Assembly (NCBI GenBank): GCA_037039685.1
Contig: JAWNGF010000014.1
Location: 1,178,001 to 1,242,000, forward strand
Source: Ceratobasidium sp. AG-K
Taxonomy: Eukaryota > Basidiomycota > Agaricomycetes > Cantharellales > Ceratobasidiaceae
Reading direction: 5' to 3'
DNA: 64,000 nt
Shown piece after piece: positions 47,816-59,241 of the stretch. The notes beneath the pieces were generated by a model, which was not told the DNA's origin, ran no database searches, and was given only the letters and a program-made list of their open reading frames with translations. The position numbers and the translations under genes were made by a program. How positions within the stretch are numbered: position 1 is the first letter of the stretch; each line of letters starts with the position of its first letter.

Positions 47816-50800
47816 CTAGTCTTTGAGGTCATCAACATTGATATCGGAGGATGCATCCAATACATCATCATCATCCGTCTCTCCGTCTTCCGTTTCCTCC
47901 TCCAACTCTGCACCAGCAGCAATCGCCTCCGCCTCCGCTTCAGCAGCCTGCATCTGTGCCTTTGCCGCTTTTGCACGAGCCGTAGCTTGTGCCTTTTCAC
48001 GAGCACAATGGTGCGCTTTAGCCAGGGTTCCAGGAAGCACCAGGTTCGCCCGGGAGTACGCACCCAACGATGCCGTCAACTGGACTGTGTACGCTGACAT
48101 GTTGTGCCGGCGCTTGCTAACCAGGTTGCTAATGAACGAAAAGGCCCGTTCAACTTCTACGCTTGTAGCTAAACTGCCTGTCAGCAACTAGAAGATGTGG
48201 TCAACATGCTGGACACGTACCTGGGGCTCCCAGGACATCTAGAGCCATCTGTGTGAGGCCGTAGTGTTCGTCGCCTGCAAGGCGTTGTGCGTACCACCAT
48301 GCAAGTGGGTTGACAGGCTTGACGCACCCGCCTTTTGTCCGTTCGAGTGTAGGTTTGCCTGTATAGGAATTTCAGTATCATAACCGGAAATGGTGTTCAA
48401 ATAGTTACCTGTAATGAATCCCGTAACCAGATCGACAGGTTTATTGTTCTCGTCAGCGAGGGACCCGTAAATATTGTCCGCAAACGACTGTAAAACCCAA
48501 AAGAAGGATTTGTCAACACCAAACGAGATGAGCTGGTTCAGCACTAACCGAGTACCCAAACTGTGACTGCGAGGACGTATCGTCACCATTGGCATAGTCG
48601 TTGGGCTTATAGTATTTGGTCCAATACTCGACTGCAATGTCACTCGCCTCCTCGATCCACTCGGTTTTCCAATCGAGTCGTAGGAGGTACGCCTGTCGAT
48701 TCGAGGGATGTAGCACTAAACAAATAGCTTTGGGTTAGCCCACACCGGAGATGAGCAAAGTGACTTACAAATTGCCAGACGGTACAAATGCAATGAATCG
48801 GAGATCGCATAGTACTTATTTAATATAAGCCGAGCACGATTGGCTGGTTGCCGCGCCCATAGCGGCAAGGTTTCATCTTCAGCCATGTTGGAGTACTCGT
48901 GGTTGAGGCTGTCGTAGTGGATGAGCGTGTCGGCAAGCATGGGAACATTCGCCCTCGAGAGAATTTCGGTGAGCGTTGTAAGTGGCTATGTGATTGGACA
49001 TATCAGCAAAGAATATATGGTCGTGCGGCAAGATGAGCTTACCTGTAGTAGTCAAAGCAAGAGTTTCATTGCTTTTAACTCTTCCTTTGACAGTCGCTTC
49101 TTGGCGGGAACCTTGCCAGATTTCTGAAACGCGAGGCTAGGGGTGTTCGTGAGTGAAAAGGAGATATTGCCATCAGCGAGCGTTACTTACATTCCTGCTT
49201 CGAGACGCGTCGCCTCCTTGATCATCATCGCTGTTGAATTCCAGCGTGGAGAGACATCGCGTGGGATGTTGTGTGGCGTTGAGAGACCCAGCCCGGTGCA
49301 TTCGTCCTGGAACGCATCCCTAAAACGGGGGGAGAACCGTAGTTTGCGGGCGAGCCATGCAATCTGCAAATTGTGTCAGCAGTGTGGCGACGAAAATCAG
49401 AGACTGAGACTCACCTTGGAAAGCGCTTTTAGCGTGCCCTTAAGTTCCTTCTCGTCACGGGAACCCGCGGTCATGTTGGGCACATAGATGTCCACAAGGT
49501 CGTCGTTGTCGTCGCTCTCGTCGCTGTCGTCACCCTCGTCAAGTGTATGTGAAGGGGCTGTACCATCGTCTTCGCCCGTCTTGTCCTATTCAACATGTAA
49601 ACACATTAGCTACAAATAAACTAGGCGTGTTGAACTTACCTCGGCGGTGAAGTCGAAGTCGGGATCGTCAGCAGCCCTGGCTTTGTTGTTGTTGTTGTCT
49701 TCTTCGTCCGATCCAGAGAGGGTGTCGCCCTGTGCGTCCGCTTCCTTATCAGCTGTGGCCTCAGCTTCGGCACGCTTGCACACAAAGGGTGCCGCGATTG
49801 CCTAACGTTGGATAACGCGTGGGTCAGTGGAAGAAAACAGCCAGTAGACGAGGGAAAGGCGACGAGTACGGCGGGGAAGAGCATCTGGTGGCCGTTTGTC
49901 GAACACCCAGACATCGCTGAAACACGTACCTTGGAGGTCAAATTGAGTATATGGGGGATGCAATGTACACGCGCCACCGGGCCGGTAAGTCGCTTCATTT
50001 TGAATTTCTTGAAGCGATTCATCATATCGCCATTATTTGAGGCGTTGTCACATACAACGCCCCATACCTGGCACTTGCTTTCAGCCGTCTGCACGACGTC
50101 TTTGGGTTTGAACCCACCCAATCATGTATGTCAAAATGGTGTAACACCTGATAAATGGTGTTTGCTAGGGCAACTCCAGTATGCTTACCAGCAAAGCTAC
50201 GGAATGAACGTCAATCGGCGAACGGCGATAAAATTTGCTGATACACGTACTTAAGACACTCAAGGACAAAGCGTTCCATTTGGAGCGAGTTGTCCTTGAC
50301 GACAGGATAAAAAACCACAATGCCCAAGTAATCATGCCCGTTGGCAGCCTGGCACAGGTCGAGCGCAATGTGTAAAGCACCCACAACATCCTAGGATATG
50401 CCGGACAAATGTAAGCAAAGCGGTGTTTGACGTGAGTTAACGACGTACGGAAAGCATTGTCTTGATCGCCCTTTGAGTCATCCGGTAAAGTGTGATTATG
50501 TCTCTCACGAGGGTCTTGCGATGCGGGAGCATCTTAACCACCTCGCGGGACATAAGCTTATGGAGCTAAGAGGCCGGTCAGTAATGCATAATTTTAAGGT
50601 GGTTGACTCACATATCGATCGTCAATCGTCCCAAATGATCGGCCGTCCTCGCAAACCCAAAGAGCAGTGTATTTGCGGACCTTGTAGTTGGTGGGCGGTG
50701 CGCTGCTGCCGGTGATTCCATACTCGGTCAGGAGGCCCTGATGCTTGCGGAGCTCGCATTGTGCTTGGTGTTTGAGCAGGGACGAAGTGCCGGAGTCACC

Positions 50801-51478
50801 AATTGGTCTTGTGACCCGCTCGCGGCAACTAAGTACACGATTAATATAGAAGGATGCTTGTGTTACGATAGGGACTGACCTTTTGCATACAAACACATGC
50901 GCCGTATATTTCTCGCCTTTGACCTTTGGCTTGACGAGCTTCGGCAATTCAAACGTGGCATACGCGCTGGAAGTGCTTTTCTTGATTCGCTTGATCGATG
51001 CGGCTTGAATGCAGGTCAGTACACATGCGGTTTGTGGCCAAAATAGCTTACCTAGCTCCTCTTTTGCTGGAGCAGCCTTTTGTCGCTCAATGGTCGAAAG
51101 TCGTGCCGCAGCATTCTTAGCTGCCTGGGCCTCCAACGTGAGTGGGGGATTGGTCTTCGACTTCTTCGATGCACCCTGAGTTCCTGCCATGTCTTTGGCG
51201 TTGGCGCTGGCGCTGGCATTTGTCTTCTTTCGTTTGGCTATAAGTGGCAGGGTCAGCGGGTGTCACACAGTAGGTGTGTTGTGGCCACTTACTCGATTGT
51301 GTGGACGGGCTCTTGGATCGTGCGCGCTTCATGTGCCCACCATTCGATTTGACTTCGGGGAAGCTTGGTAAGCAAGTTTGTTGTCTTGCATAGACAAACA
51401 CTTACCGTTAGAATTGCGGCCACGATCGGTCCGTTGCTCCTTGTCGGAGTCGGGAACATATGTCGACGTGCGAGCCAT
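47816..51478 (-). CDS. hAT transposase (spliced)
   Basis: Minus strand; ATG at 51478 (MARTSTYVPDSDKEQ) and stop at 47816. Introns with GTAAGT donors at about 51404, 51292, 51051 and 50880 join a basic N-terminus to a BED-type zinc finger (FVCK then SCRERVTRPIGDSGTSSLLKHQ, ending in C, about 50950-50750). Further on, the RNase H-like core shows VVCDNASNNGDMMNRF and VHCIPHILNL (about 49950-50060). The C-terminal dimerisation block VERAFSFISNLVSKRRHNMS lies at about 48090-48150, followed by an Ala/Glu-rich acidic tail. All classes of hAT landmark are present, so the protein may be active; I could not verify every splice junction. Confidence 0.85.
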
Positions 51479-51589
51479 GTCGGGGATTGCGAGCTGGACT
51501 TTGAACAACCAAGTTTTGATTGTTGAGAGTTGATTGAGTGAGAGGATATGGTTTCGAAGCCGGTTTTCCGTCATTATATCTACAAGGTA

Positions 51590-53099
51590 AGTTCAATGCA
51601 TGGTTGTTGGTATCCTGGATTCACTAAGCTCCGACCGTTTGCCTGCTGTCACAACATGTCAACCGGGCGTATATTATCGCCACGTGATATGTCTTGCTTT
51701 CGAGCCAACTGCCACCACCGACAGGTCCCGCTCGTTGGCTAGAACTCACTCCTATTCGATGCCATTTGCTTGGTGCTCGGCATCGGAATTTACTTGCTCG
51801 TGGGCCTGTTTTCGACTGACGTCGATCCTGATACGTACACTAACTGCCGACTGTTCATCAGACGATGTTGAAATGCAGGCACCACACCCGAGGCCAGCCC
51901 AATCCATACTTTGGGGTACTCATATCTGACGTACCCCACTGATCCTTGTGAGTTTTTGCCCACTGGAGTCGATTCAAGCTAACCATCCGTTTCTTGCGAC
52001 TGGTGACTTCGACGCAGCAATGCCGGCCAACCGGCCTTTGCTCCAGGTGGCAACAACCCTGCACTGCGCTTCTGTGCCCACTGTGCCTGCGCGGGCCACG
52101 CGTCTCGCCCGGCCAAGGCCCGCAGTTTTCCAAACGTTTCAGCCCATGCACCATCCAACACATCGTACAAGAGCCGGTCAGGGTCCCCCGATTTCCTCCT
52201 CTTAACTGCCCCGGATGCTTGTTCAGCAACTGTTGCGCCCCTCTCTGTTCACTGCCGCCAATTCCGGCTTTGCGAACGCCCTCTGTTGGCCACCTGTCCA
52301 CTCTATCCAGTATCATGTAAGCACCATTACCTCAGACCATGTTGTAGGCCAGACTTATTGTGCCGTGTCCGTTTCCCACCAGTCAATTGCTTGCTCACAC
52401 TTATCATCCTGTTCAACATCCCTTTTACGACGTGAGTATCTCTTATGCTTGTTCCCTGTGAACACCTTCTCACACGTGTCCTGTTGAACGTAGTCGCAGT
52501 GCAAACCCCACCGCCTTTATTGCCTGCCACACCCTGCTCCCCCATTGCTGACGCAGTTGGGCCTTGTGCTATCATGTGGTGAGTCCAACCTGCTCACGCG
52601 CCAACTGTGTTGCTGACCCAGAGGTTGCAGCATTTCTCAAAGTGGGGCAAACTCGTTGAGCAGCATCAAGCCCTCTGCTGACAGATATTCAACCTTCCAC
52701 AGTTAAACTTCCCACTAGTATGTACAGCCGTCTACATAGTATGTTCAATGCTGATTATTTGTACAATAGATCCAATATTTACAATCACAATTGTTGCTAT
52801 TGTGATACTCACCTTGTTCTCAGTCCACCAAATCTTGTTTCTTACTGCTTGTTTTGGGTTCTTCAGTTGCTATCTCTCTGTACTGCCGTCATGCAAGTTT
52901 CATCTCAATTCTCTCATGTAGGCTTTGTGTATGTAGTACTCTTTGATACTCTTGTCTTGTCAAGAGTATGTCTCTCAATGTCATGGTACACCTGTGCTAT
53001 AAGTATTTCTGCATGCGGTTTGTTCACAACAACCATGTGCAAAGATGAGTTCATGAGCTGATAGCCTTGACCTGTTTATTCCCAACCATGGTGTTCTCT
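51590..53099. other. Non-coding interior of the hAT element
   Basis: Upstream of the transposase and inside the transposon. Several overlapping frames exist on both strands, but none shows a motif or consistent coding bias. It is presumably promoter and filler; a captured fragment cannot be excluded. Confidence 0.4.
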
Positions 53100-54517
53100 A
53101 GTATTTCAGGTCTGTGGATCCCCAAGACCTTGAGTCTCGGGTTCCGTGTGTGCCCTTACTTGCTGGACTTGGAGGTCCCATAGACAGGAGCACCAGCACC
53201 TGACATCTGCAGAATCCAGGAGTGGGGGTTTCCCGGGCTGCAAATCCAGACCCAGCAAACTTATAAGCCATGGATCCCCAAGTCCACAAGCCCGGGGACC
53301 TGGGGACCCAGGAACCTCAAAACTTGTAACCCAGGGACCTTGACCCTAAGGGGTCTGTACACCACAAAACCAGGGGGCATGAGAATCAAGAGTCGCGGTC
53401 TTAGGAATCTGCAATCCGCAAGCTTTGTATTTCCCGGGTCCCATGTCCCGTGGGACCGCAAGAATGTAGGACCGGGGACCACGGGACCATGGTCCCATGA
53501 GACTTTGCAAGCCCAGGTTCTTGGCCAGTCCCCTGTCTGCTAGCACTGCCAGTAGCTTGGCTCGTGTCCCGTGTATCACGGGAAATCACGGGTTTTCCCC
53601 AAGTACCCTCAGGATCCTCCTGAGGTAAGCCCCGTTATGCCATCTCTAGTGGATCAGCAGATCCTCTTCATCATTTCATACCTAAGGGGGGAAGCCAGGG
53701 AATGGATTCCTCCTTTCCTTGAGCAGGAAATGGCTGGTGTCCCTCAACCAATCCTTAACGACATGACCCTCTTTGAAGAAGCCTTCGAAGAGGCCTTTGG
53801 CGAGGTAGAGCAAGCAGAAGTTTACCGGCAGAAATATCGAAATCTGAAACAAACCAAGTTGGTGGTCAATTATATTTCAAATTTCCGAACTTATTCCAGT
53901 GCTCTGGGCTACAATGAGACTACCCTCAAAGACGATTTTTATTCTGGCCTCAAGGACGAAATCCAAGATGTCATGTCAATTCAAAACATTGATCGCCACG
54001 TTGTTACCCTCACACAGTTGATGAATCATGCATCTAGGATTGACGCAAACCTCATTGCACGAAATTTGGAGAAAAAGGCCAAGGGCCTGGAGAAGGCGAC
54101 ACCAAGCAGAACCTTCAAAAAGGTGACCATGAGCGCAACAGCGCAGAAGATGGAATTCAAGGAAGGGGACAAGATTTACACCATGGGACCAAAAGGCGCA
54201 ACCAGGGGACAAATTACAAAGATTGGCAAGAACAAGAAAGGGTTCAGGATTCCTACTATCAAATGGGAAGACGGATCTGAAAGCGAACTTCCATTCCCCT
54301 ACCTACGCTTAAACACTCGCACGGTGGCAGGAGTTGAGGTGGCAGCATCCAGCAGTTCGGAACTCACCTGTTACCGCTGTCAAAAGAAGGGTCACATTGC
54401 CAAAAATTGCGTTGTCAAAATAGCTGCGTTGGAGGAAGTTTCTGATGAGGAATCGGGAAAAGGCAGTGTCTGAAGGGAGCATCAGGCGCCCTGAAGACAG
54501 AATTAGATTGTGTTGCT

Positions 54518-55066
54518 ATGGAGAATCGAAATCAGTCTGTAAACAAAATATATTTATGTTCCACTGAATATGCAGACCAACTCCGTGTGCCAATAACAAT
54601 CAAAAGCCTGAAAAACCTTATCACAGTCGCTATGATTGACTCCGGTGCCTCCGGAAACTTCATTAATTCCGAATATATAGCTAAACATAAAATCCCTACA
54701 AAAAAGAAGAAAGTGGCGCAGCGGGTGCAGGTCATTGATGGACGGCCAATAGCAAATGGACTTATTGAGCGGGAGGCTACCTTCCAAATTATTATGAACA
54801 ATCATGTGGAGGAAATCACTTGCGATGTAGTGCCTTTGGGACGACACACAGTAGTCTTAGGCATACCATGGTTGAAAAAGCATAATCCACAAATCGATTG
54901 GACAGGAGGAACACTAGAATTCAATTCACACTTCTGTGCGTCCAAATGTCTTTACAGAGAGTGCAGCGCTTTAGAAGGGGGGGTAGTGGGAAAACTTCCC
55001 AACGAGTATCTGGAGTTTCAGGACGTTTTTGTCGCAAAAGAAGTTGATAAACTCCCACCACATTGA
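54518..55066 (+). pseudogene. Protease region of element D pol
   Basis: A frame different from gag. The retropepsin active site is VAMIDSGASGNFINS (D-S-G-A, about 54632), followed by the hydrophobic HTVVLGIPWLKKHNP block typical of gypsy proteases. It ends at a TGA (55064) where homologues have Arg in LPPHRPYD, i.e. CGA changed to TGA; the same frame continues into the reverse transcriptase. Cleaves the polyprotein during particle maturation. Confidence 0.85.
54973..54987 (+). other. Internal copy 1 of the polypurine tract
   Basis: AGAAGGGGGGGTAGT, identical to the 3' polypurine tract at 58649-58663. Located at the protease / reverse transcriptase border and translated as LEGGVV. Confidence 0.75.
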
Positions 55067-57415
55067 CCCTATGACCTCAGAATTGAACTGGAACCTGGCG
55101 CTAAACCCAAGATTGGGGTGGTCTATTTGTTAACCAAAGAAGAAGACCAAATCCTGAAAGCATGGATTGACAAAAACTTGGAAAAGGGATTCATTGTTCC
55201 ATCCACCTCTGAATGGGCGTCACCAGTCATGTTTGTCCGTCGCCATGATATTGACGGCGTTCCCCAACCACCAAGACTGTGCATGGACTACAGGTACTTA
55301 AACAGGTGGACAAAGAAAAACCGTTACCCACTCCCAAGGACTGATGATCTCATCAAACAAGTTAAAGGAGCCAAGATCTTCACCAAATTGGATTTAAAAT
55401 CTGGTTACAACCTGGTCAGGGTCGCTGAAGAAGACATATACAAAACGGCGTTTAGAACAAAATACGGCCTTTGTGAAACCAAGGTCATGCCGTTCGGTCT
55501 GACCAATGCACTGACAACCTTCCAGAACATGATGGACGCAGAATTCAGGGACATCAAAGGAGTCTATGTGGAAATTTACATTGACGACATCTTGATCTTC
55601 TCCATAAACCCAGAAGAACACCCCGCTCACATCAAAGAAGTACTGCGTAGACTACAACGGATGGGCCTCTATTGCTCCGTCAAGAAATGTTTGTTCCATG
55701 TGCCAAAAGTGGACTATTTAGGCTTGGTAATTTTGGGAGAAGCAGTTGAGATGCAGGAAGAAAAAGTGTTGGCAATCAAAAAATGGCCAGTTCCAAGGAA
55801 TGTTACCAATGTTCAAACCTTTCTGGGATTCGCAAACTTCTACAGGCGGTTCATCAAGGGTTATACGCACATTGCCAGACCCCTCTATGACCTCACTATG
55901 AAAGGGAAACCTTGGGAATGGAATGCAGAGACACAGGCTAGCTTCGAAAGAATGATCCAGGAATTTCTACAAGCACCCATCCTGTTACAACCGGATCAAG
56001 AAAAAGGGTTCATCATTGAATGTGACGCATCAGACAAAGCCATGGGAGCGGTCCTCAGTCAATATGGAACGGATAGCAAACTGCATCCTGTTGCTTTCAT
56101 GTCCAAGAGCCTATCACCAGCAGAGCGAAACTACAATAATTTTGATAAGGAACTCCTGGCAATTATCAAAGCTTTCAAGGAATGGCGTCATCTATTGGAA
56201 GGAACAGAAATTCCGGTTCTACTCATCACCAATCATAAGAATCTAGAGTATTTCATGACCTCCAAAGTCCTCACCAAGCATCAAAACAGATGGGCGGTCT
56301 TCCTGTCAGAATTCAATTTCCAGATCAAATATTGGGCTGGCAGACTCAATGGAAAAGCCGATGCACTCAGTCGGCGGAGCAACCACAATCTAGAAGGGGG
56401 GGTAGTCCCTCAAAAACCCCTACTTGCACCTCACATCTTCATCAATTTGGCCGAAGAAACATCTACTGGCATAGCATCAACGGCGGAGATTCACACTTCC
56501 ATTCAAAATCAGCTGCCAAGTGACGAATACATCCAGTCCATTTGGGTGTTCCTCAGCAATCAACCCGAGAAAGCACCTGCCATGGTCCAGAAGGAATTTG
56601 AGGATTGGAAGATCCAAAATAACTTGCTATACAGGAAAGGTCGGGTCTATGTTCCTAGCAACAACAAGCTCAAGCGACAAATCTTGGAACTCCATCATGA
56701 CAACAAGGCAGCCGGTCACATGGGGCAAGCAAAGACTTTGGAATTGATCAAGCGGGAATACTGGTGGCCATCAATGAAGGCGTTTATCAACAAATACGTG
56801 TCATCCTGCAACTTGTGCCAACAAAGCAAACCAATCAACCAGTGCCCCCTAGGAGAATTGCAACCACTAGAGCTCCCCTCTAAACCCTGGCAACACATTT
56901 CGGTTGATATGATTGTCAAATTACCCCTATCAAGAGGCCTAGACTCTATTCTGGTTATTGTCGATACACTCACAAAAATGGCACACTTCATTCCCTGTAC
57001 CGAGAAGATCACATCCCCCAAGTTAGCAGAATTGTTCATGGAACACTGTTGGAAGCTGCATGGTACCCCGGAAACAGTCGTGTCAGATTGAGGCCCCACC
57101 TTTGCATCAAGGTTCATGAGAGAACTCTATCAGGCCTTGAAGATTAGACCCAGACTCTCTACCGCTTATCACCCTGAGACAGATGGCCAGACAGAACGAA
57201 TCAACCAAATGGTAGAGGCCTTTCTGCGGACCTACGTATCCTTTAGACAGCATGATTGGGCTTCTTTGCTCCCCTTTGCCAAATTTGCGTATAACAATTC
57301 CTTCCACTCTAGCATTGGCATGACCCCTTTCTTCGCCAACTTGGCTTGTCACCCCTCCATTGATGGCACACCATTAGAAGACGGTTCAGTTCCAGAAGCC
57401 TCGGCTCACGCCTAG
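55067..57415 (+). pseudogene. Reverse transcriptase, RNase H and integrase of element D
   Basis: Same frame as the protease. Reverse transcriptase: LCMDYRYLN, FTKLDLKSGYN and the catalytic YIDDILIFS (about 55575). RNase H: FIIECDASDKAMGAVLSQ (about 56010) and LNGKADALSR. Integrase: zinc-binding HHDNKAAGH with CNLCQQSK (about 56690-56830), catalytic D in ISVDMIVKLP, then VVSD at 57080 and the E in HPETDGQTERIN. The TGA at 57089 replaces Arg in the conserved SDRG; the TAG at 57413 probably replaces Gln. These enzymes copy the RNA and insert the cDNA. Confidence 0.93.
56392..56406 (+). other. Internal copy 2 of the polypurine tract
   Basis: The same 15 bases at the RNase H / integrase border, again in the pol frame as LEGGVV. 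Confidence 0.75.
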
Positions 57416-58140
57416 TGCATCCACGACAACCTGGAAGAAGCCAAAGCAAGCCTGACCCTGAGTAAAGAACGGGACAAGGAATATGCGGACCAATGGCGTC
57501 TAGAGGATCCCTTCATCATTGGGGACAAAGTTTGGCTCAGTCATGATCACATCTCTTCAAATCGACCATCAATCAAACTTTCTCACAAGCGTCTGGGCCC
57601 TTTCACAATCTTGGAAGCAGTTGGAAGGAATGCGTACAAACTAGAACTTCCACCATCCATGACCATGCATCCGGTAGTCAACGTATCCCGCCTTGCCAAG
57701 TATGAAGAAGATGAGATTGAGGGACGCGTTATTGAACCACCACCACCCATTGAGACCCCTGAGGGTGAGGAAGAATATGAAGTTGAACAGATCCTGTCCT
57801 CCAAGGTGGAAAGAGGAATCCTCAAGTACTACGTCAAGTGGAAGGGCTACACGTCAGAACACGATTCCTGGGAACCGGTGGAGAACCTTGGCAACGCATC
57901 AGAACTCATTAGCGAGTTCCACAGGGAACATCCAGAAGCCATCAAGGAAGTCCCCAAGGTTACAAGGAAGCATCGCCATGAGGAGACAAAGGATGATTCA
58001 GCCGCCGAAGAAAAGGAAGAACGGCCCATTTGGCGTTCCAAACGTATTAAAGAAGTGGCGGGAGTCCAAGCTCCCCACCAAAAAGTTTTTACTTTCCTCT
58101 CCTGTGCACTTAACACATCCACCCCTCGTACTCCTGCGCC
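57416..58140 (+). pseudogene. Integrase C-terminus and chromodomain of element D
   Basis: Continues the pol frame after the TAG. It includes the GPY/F-like module HKRLGPFTILEAVGRNAYKL and HPVVNVSRL, then a chromodomain VEQILSSKVERGILKYYVKW with KGYTSEHDSWEPVENL (about 57785-57890). Chromodomains of this class target integration to histone-marked chromatin. A basic tail (RKHRHEE, RSKRIKEV) follows. The aromatic cage positions Y, W and W are visible. Confidence 0.88.
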
Positions 58141-58638
58141 ATGCCTGCCCCCTGCCAATCCACCAACTCGTTCATGGTCCGCGTCTATGACGACCTCTAT
58201 ACCTGCTCCGCGTCCTTCAAGCGGACGCTCGAACCCACCTGTGACGAGGGCCGTTATTGGCACTCAGGCCTCCAGCAGGCCTTCTACTTCATTGTCTCTG
58301 GCCGCTATTGGTCAGCTCGTGCCCCCTGCTCCTTTGTGGGCAAGCCCCTCATGCGCTGGCGCAACTGGATCGCCCTCAACGCCCAAGACATCCATGATGC
58401 AGTCTGCATCATGGACGCCTTGCGCAAGGCCCGTCTTGGCCACCCATTCGAGGTCATCAACCTCACCCAGGACAACGAATGTGCCAACCCCATCATCGAC
58501 TTGACGGACGAGGAGGATTGCGGTTTGTGGAAGGGAAATGGGACGGCTGAGGACCCATTTGTGTTGGATGACAGGGCGGAGTTTGTGCTTGTGGCCCGCG
58601 GGCCTTCTGATATGTCTGTTTTGTCTTTTACCAAGTAG
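58141..58638 (+). CDS. Extra ORF after the chromodomain in element D
   Basis: 165 codons with ATG at 58141 in a frame different from pol, ending 24 nt before the 3' LTR. The product starts MPAPCQSTNSFMVRVYDDLY, has a Trp/Arg-rich centre (GRYWSARAP, LMRWRNWIALN), a helix IHDAVCIMDALRKA and an acidic tail NPIIDLTDEED. The overlapping pol frame has become Ser/Thr/Pro-rich and featureless, so this frame looks like the real one. No family recognised. The other gypsy element in the window also has an ORF in this place. Confidence 0.6.
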   Translation: MPAPCQSTNSFMVRVYDDLYTCSASFKRTLEPTCDEGRYWHSGLQQAFYFIVSGRYWSARAPCSFVGKPLMRWRNWIALNAQDIHDAVCIMDALRKARLGHPFEVINLTQDNECANPIIDLTDEEDCGLWKGNGTAEDPFVLDDRAEFVLVARGPSDMSVLSFTK

Positions 58639-58648
58639 GCCCCGACCT

Positions 58649-58663
58649 AGAAGGGGGGGTAGT
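58649..58663 (+). other. 3' polypurine tract of element D
   Basis: AGAAGGGGGGGTAG directly before the 3' LTR (TGTCACG from 58663). Expected primer for plus-strand DNA synthesis. Confidence 0.85.
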
Positions 58664-59082
58664 GTCACGACCTTTTGTTCTCCTCGTTTGTTGCTCTGTT
58701 TGGTCTCGTTCTGCTCGCCTTGGCGCATTTAGTCGCTATTATGTAAGCCTTGACCGCGGGACATGCTTGCCTGGCTAGCTTCACTTGTTCCTTGTTTTCC
58801 ATGGACTTGTTGCCCCCTTTGTTCTGTCCTTGCTTCTCTCGGACTCCTGCTTTCTCCCCTTTGTCGCATACTCTCTATTGTACATAGCCACAGTAGATAG
58901 TATATATACCAGCGACACAAGTCTTGCCACCACAAGACTTGTTCTCTTGTTGTTTTCCCATCACTCATCGCGTGACTCACTTAGGCCTTAGTTGCCGTCC
59001 ATTCGACCTTTGCCATCGTCCCAACCCCCAATATCACTGCCTGTGGAGTCTTGGCCTCTAAGGTTCAGTTAGGGTTGTGACA
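58663..59082 (+). repeat. 3' LTR of element D
   Basis: 420 bp, near-identical to 45587-46005; followed by the target duplication CTGTT. Confidence 0.92.
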
Positions 59083-59241
59083 CTGTTCACAGTCCACAGT
59101 TTACAGTCCTTTGGGTGCCAAGTCTCTCTAAGTCTTGACTTGTGCACATACAGTTACAGTTGGCAACCATCATAGTGTTGGGTTGCAACATTGCAAAATA
59201 AGATTATCCCACAAGGAAAATAGGCAACAGTCATCATAGCT

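Larger units (their letters stand above)
47287..53648. mobile_element. hAT-family DNA transposon, 6,362 bp, potentially autonomous
   Basis: Terminal inverted repeats begin TAGAGATGGCATA on both sides, and a perfect 8-bp target duplication GTGGATCA (47279-47286 and 53649-53656) is diagnostic of hAT elements. It carries a spliced transposase on the minus strand. Long GC-rich subterminal blocks (about 47300-47640 and 53100-53640) are full of CCCGTGG, GGATCC and GGGTC words, probably transposase-binding arrays. It is inserted in gag of element D, so it is the youngest event here. Confidence 0.93.
46509..54473 (+). pseudogene. gag of element D, split by the hAT insertion
   Basis: ATG at 46509 (MSGKTGTSQSDPTVQG). 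Frame open to a TAA at 47037, then a one-base frame change into PPEYNGKRGQKARDF (47190 on) up to the hAT insertion at 47287. Coding resumes at 53657 with QQILFIISYLRGEAREWI, the capsid-like retrotransposon gag domain, and ends with a CCHC zinc knuckle CYRCQKKGHIAKNC (about 54370-54410) and GSV. An SH3-like stretch (EGDKIYTMGPKG...) precedes the knuckle. The capsid forms the particle and the knuckle binds RNA. The TAA is probably a mutated CAA. Confidence 0.85.
45587..59082 (+). mobile_element. Full-length chromodomain Ty3/gypsy retrotransposon (element D)
   Basis: 13,496 bp including a nested hAT; about 7.1 kb without it. LTRs at 45587-46005 and 58663-59082 share ends TGTCACGACC...GGTTGTGACA. 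The target duplication CTGTT is perfect (45582-45586 and 59083-59087). Order: LTR, self-primer site, gag, protease, reverse transcriptase, RNase H, integrase, chromodomain, extra ORF, polypurine tract, LTR. That order and the chromodomain place it in the chromoviruses. It is inactive as written because pol contains three in-frame stops and gag is broken. Confidence 0.95.
44729..59190 (+). mobile_element. LTR, family A, copy 2, interrupted by two insertions
   Basis: The LTR itself is about 500 bp in three pieces: 44729-45029, 45493-45586 and 59088-59190. The gaps are the family-B solo LTR and the 13.5-kb element D. The ends TGTTGTGACC and GGTTGCAACA match copies 1 and 3. Its outer flanks (GGCAG and TTGCA) are not a target duplication, so one side was rearranged or it is not a simple solo LTR. 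Confidence 0.8.

Noticed and set aside
51858..52316. 152-codon minus-strand frame inside the hAT, considered as a cargo gene
   Set aside because: Competing open frames on the other strand, no recognisable motif, no ATG context or splice sites that extend it.
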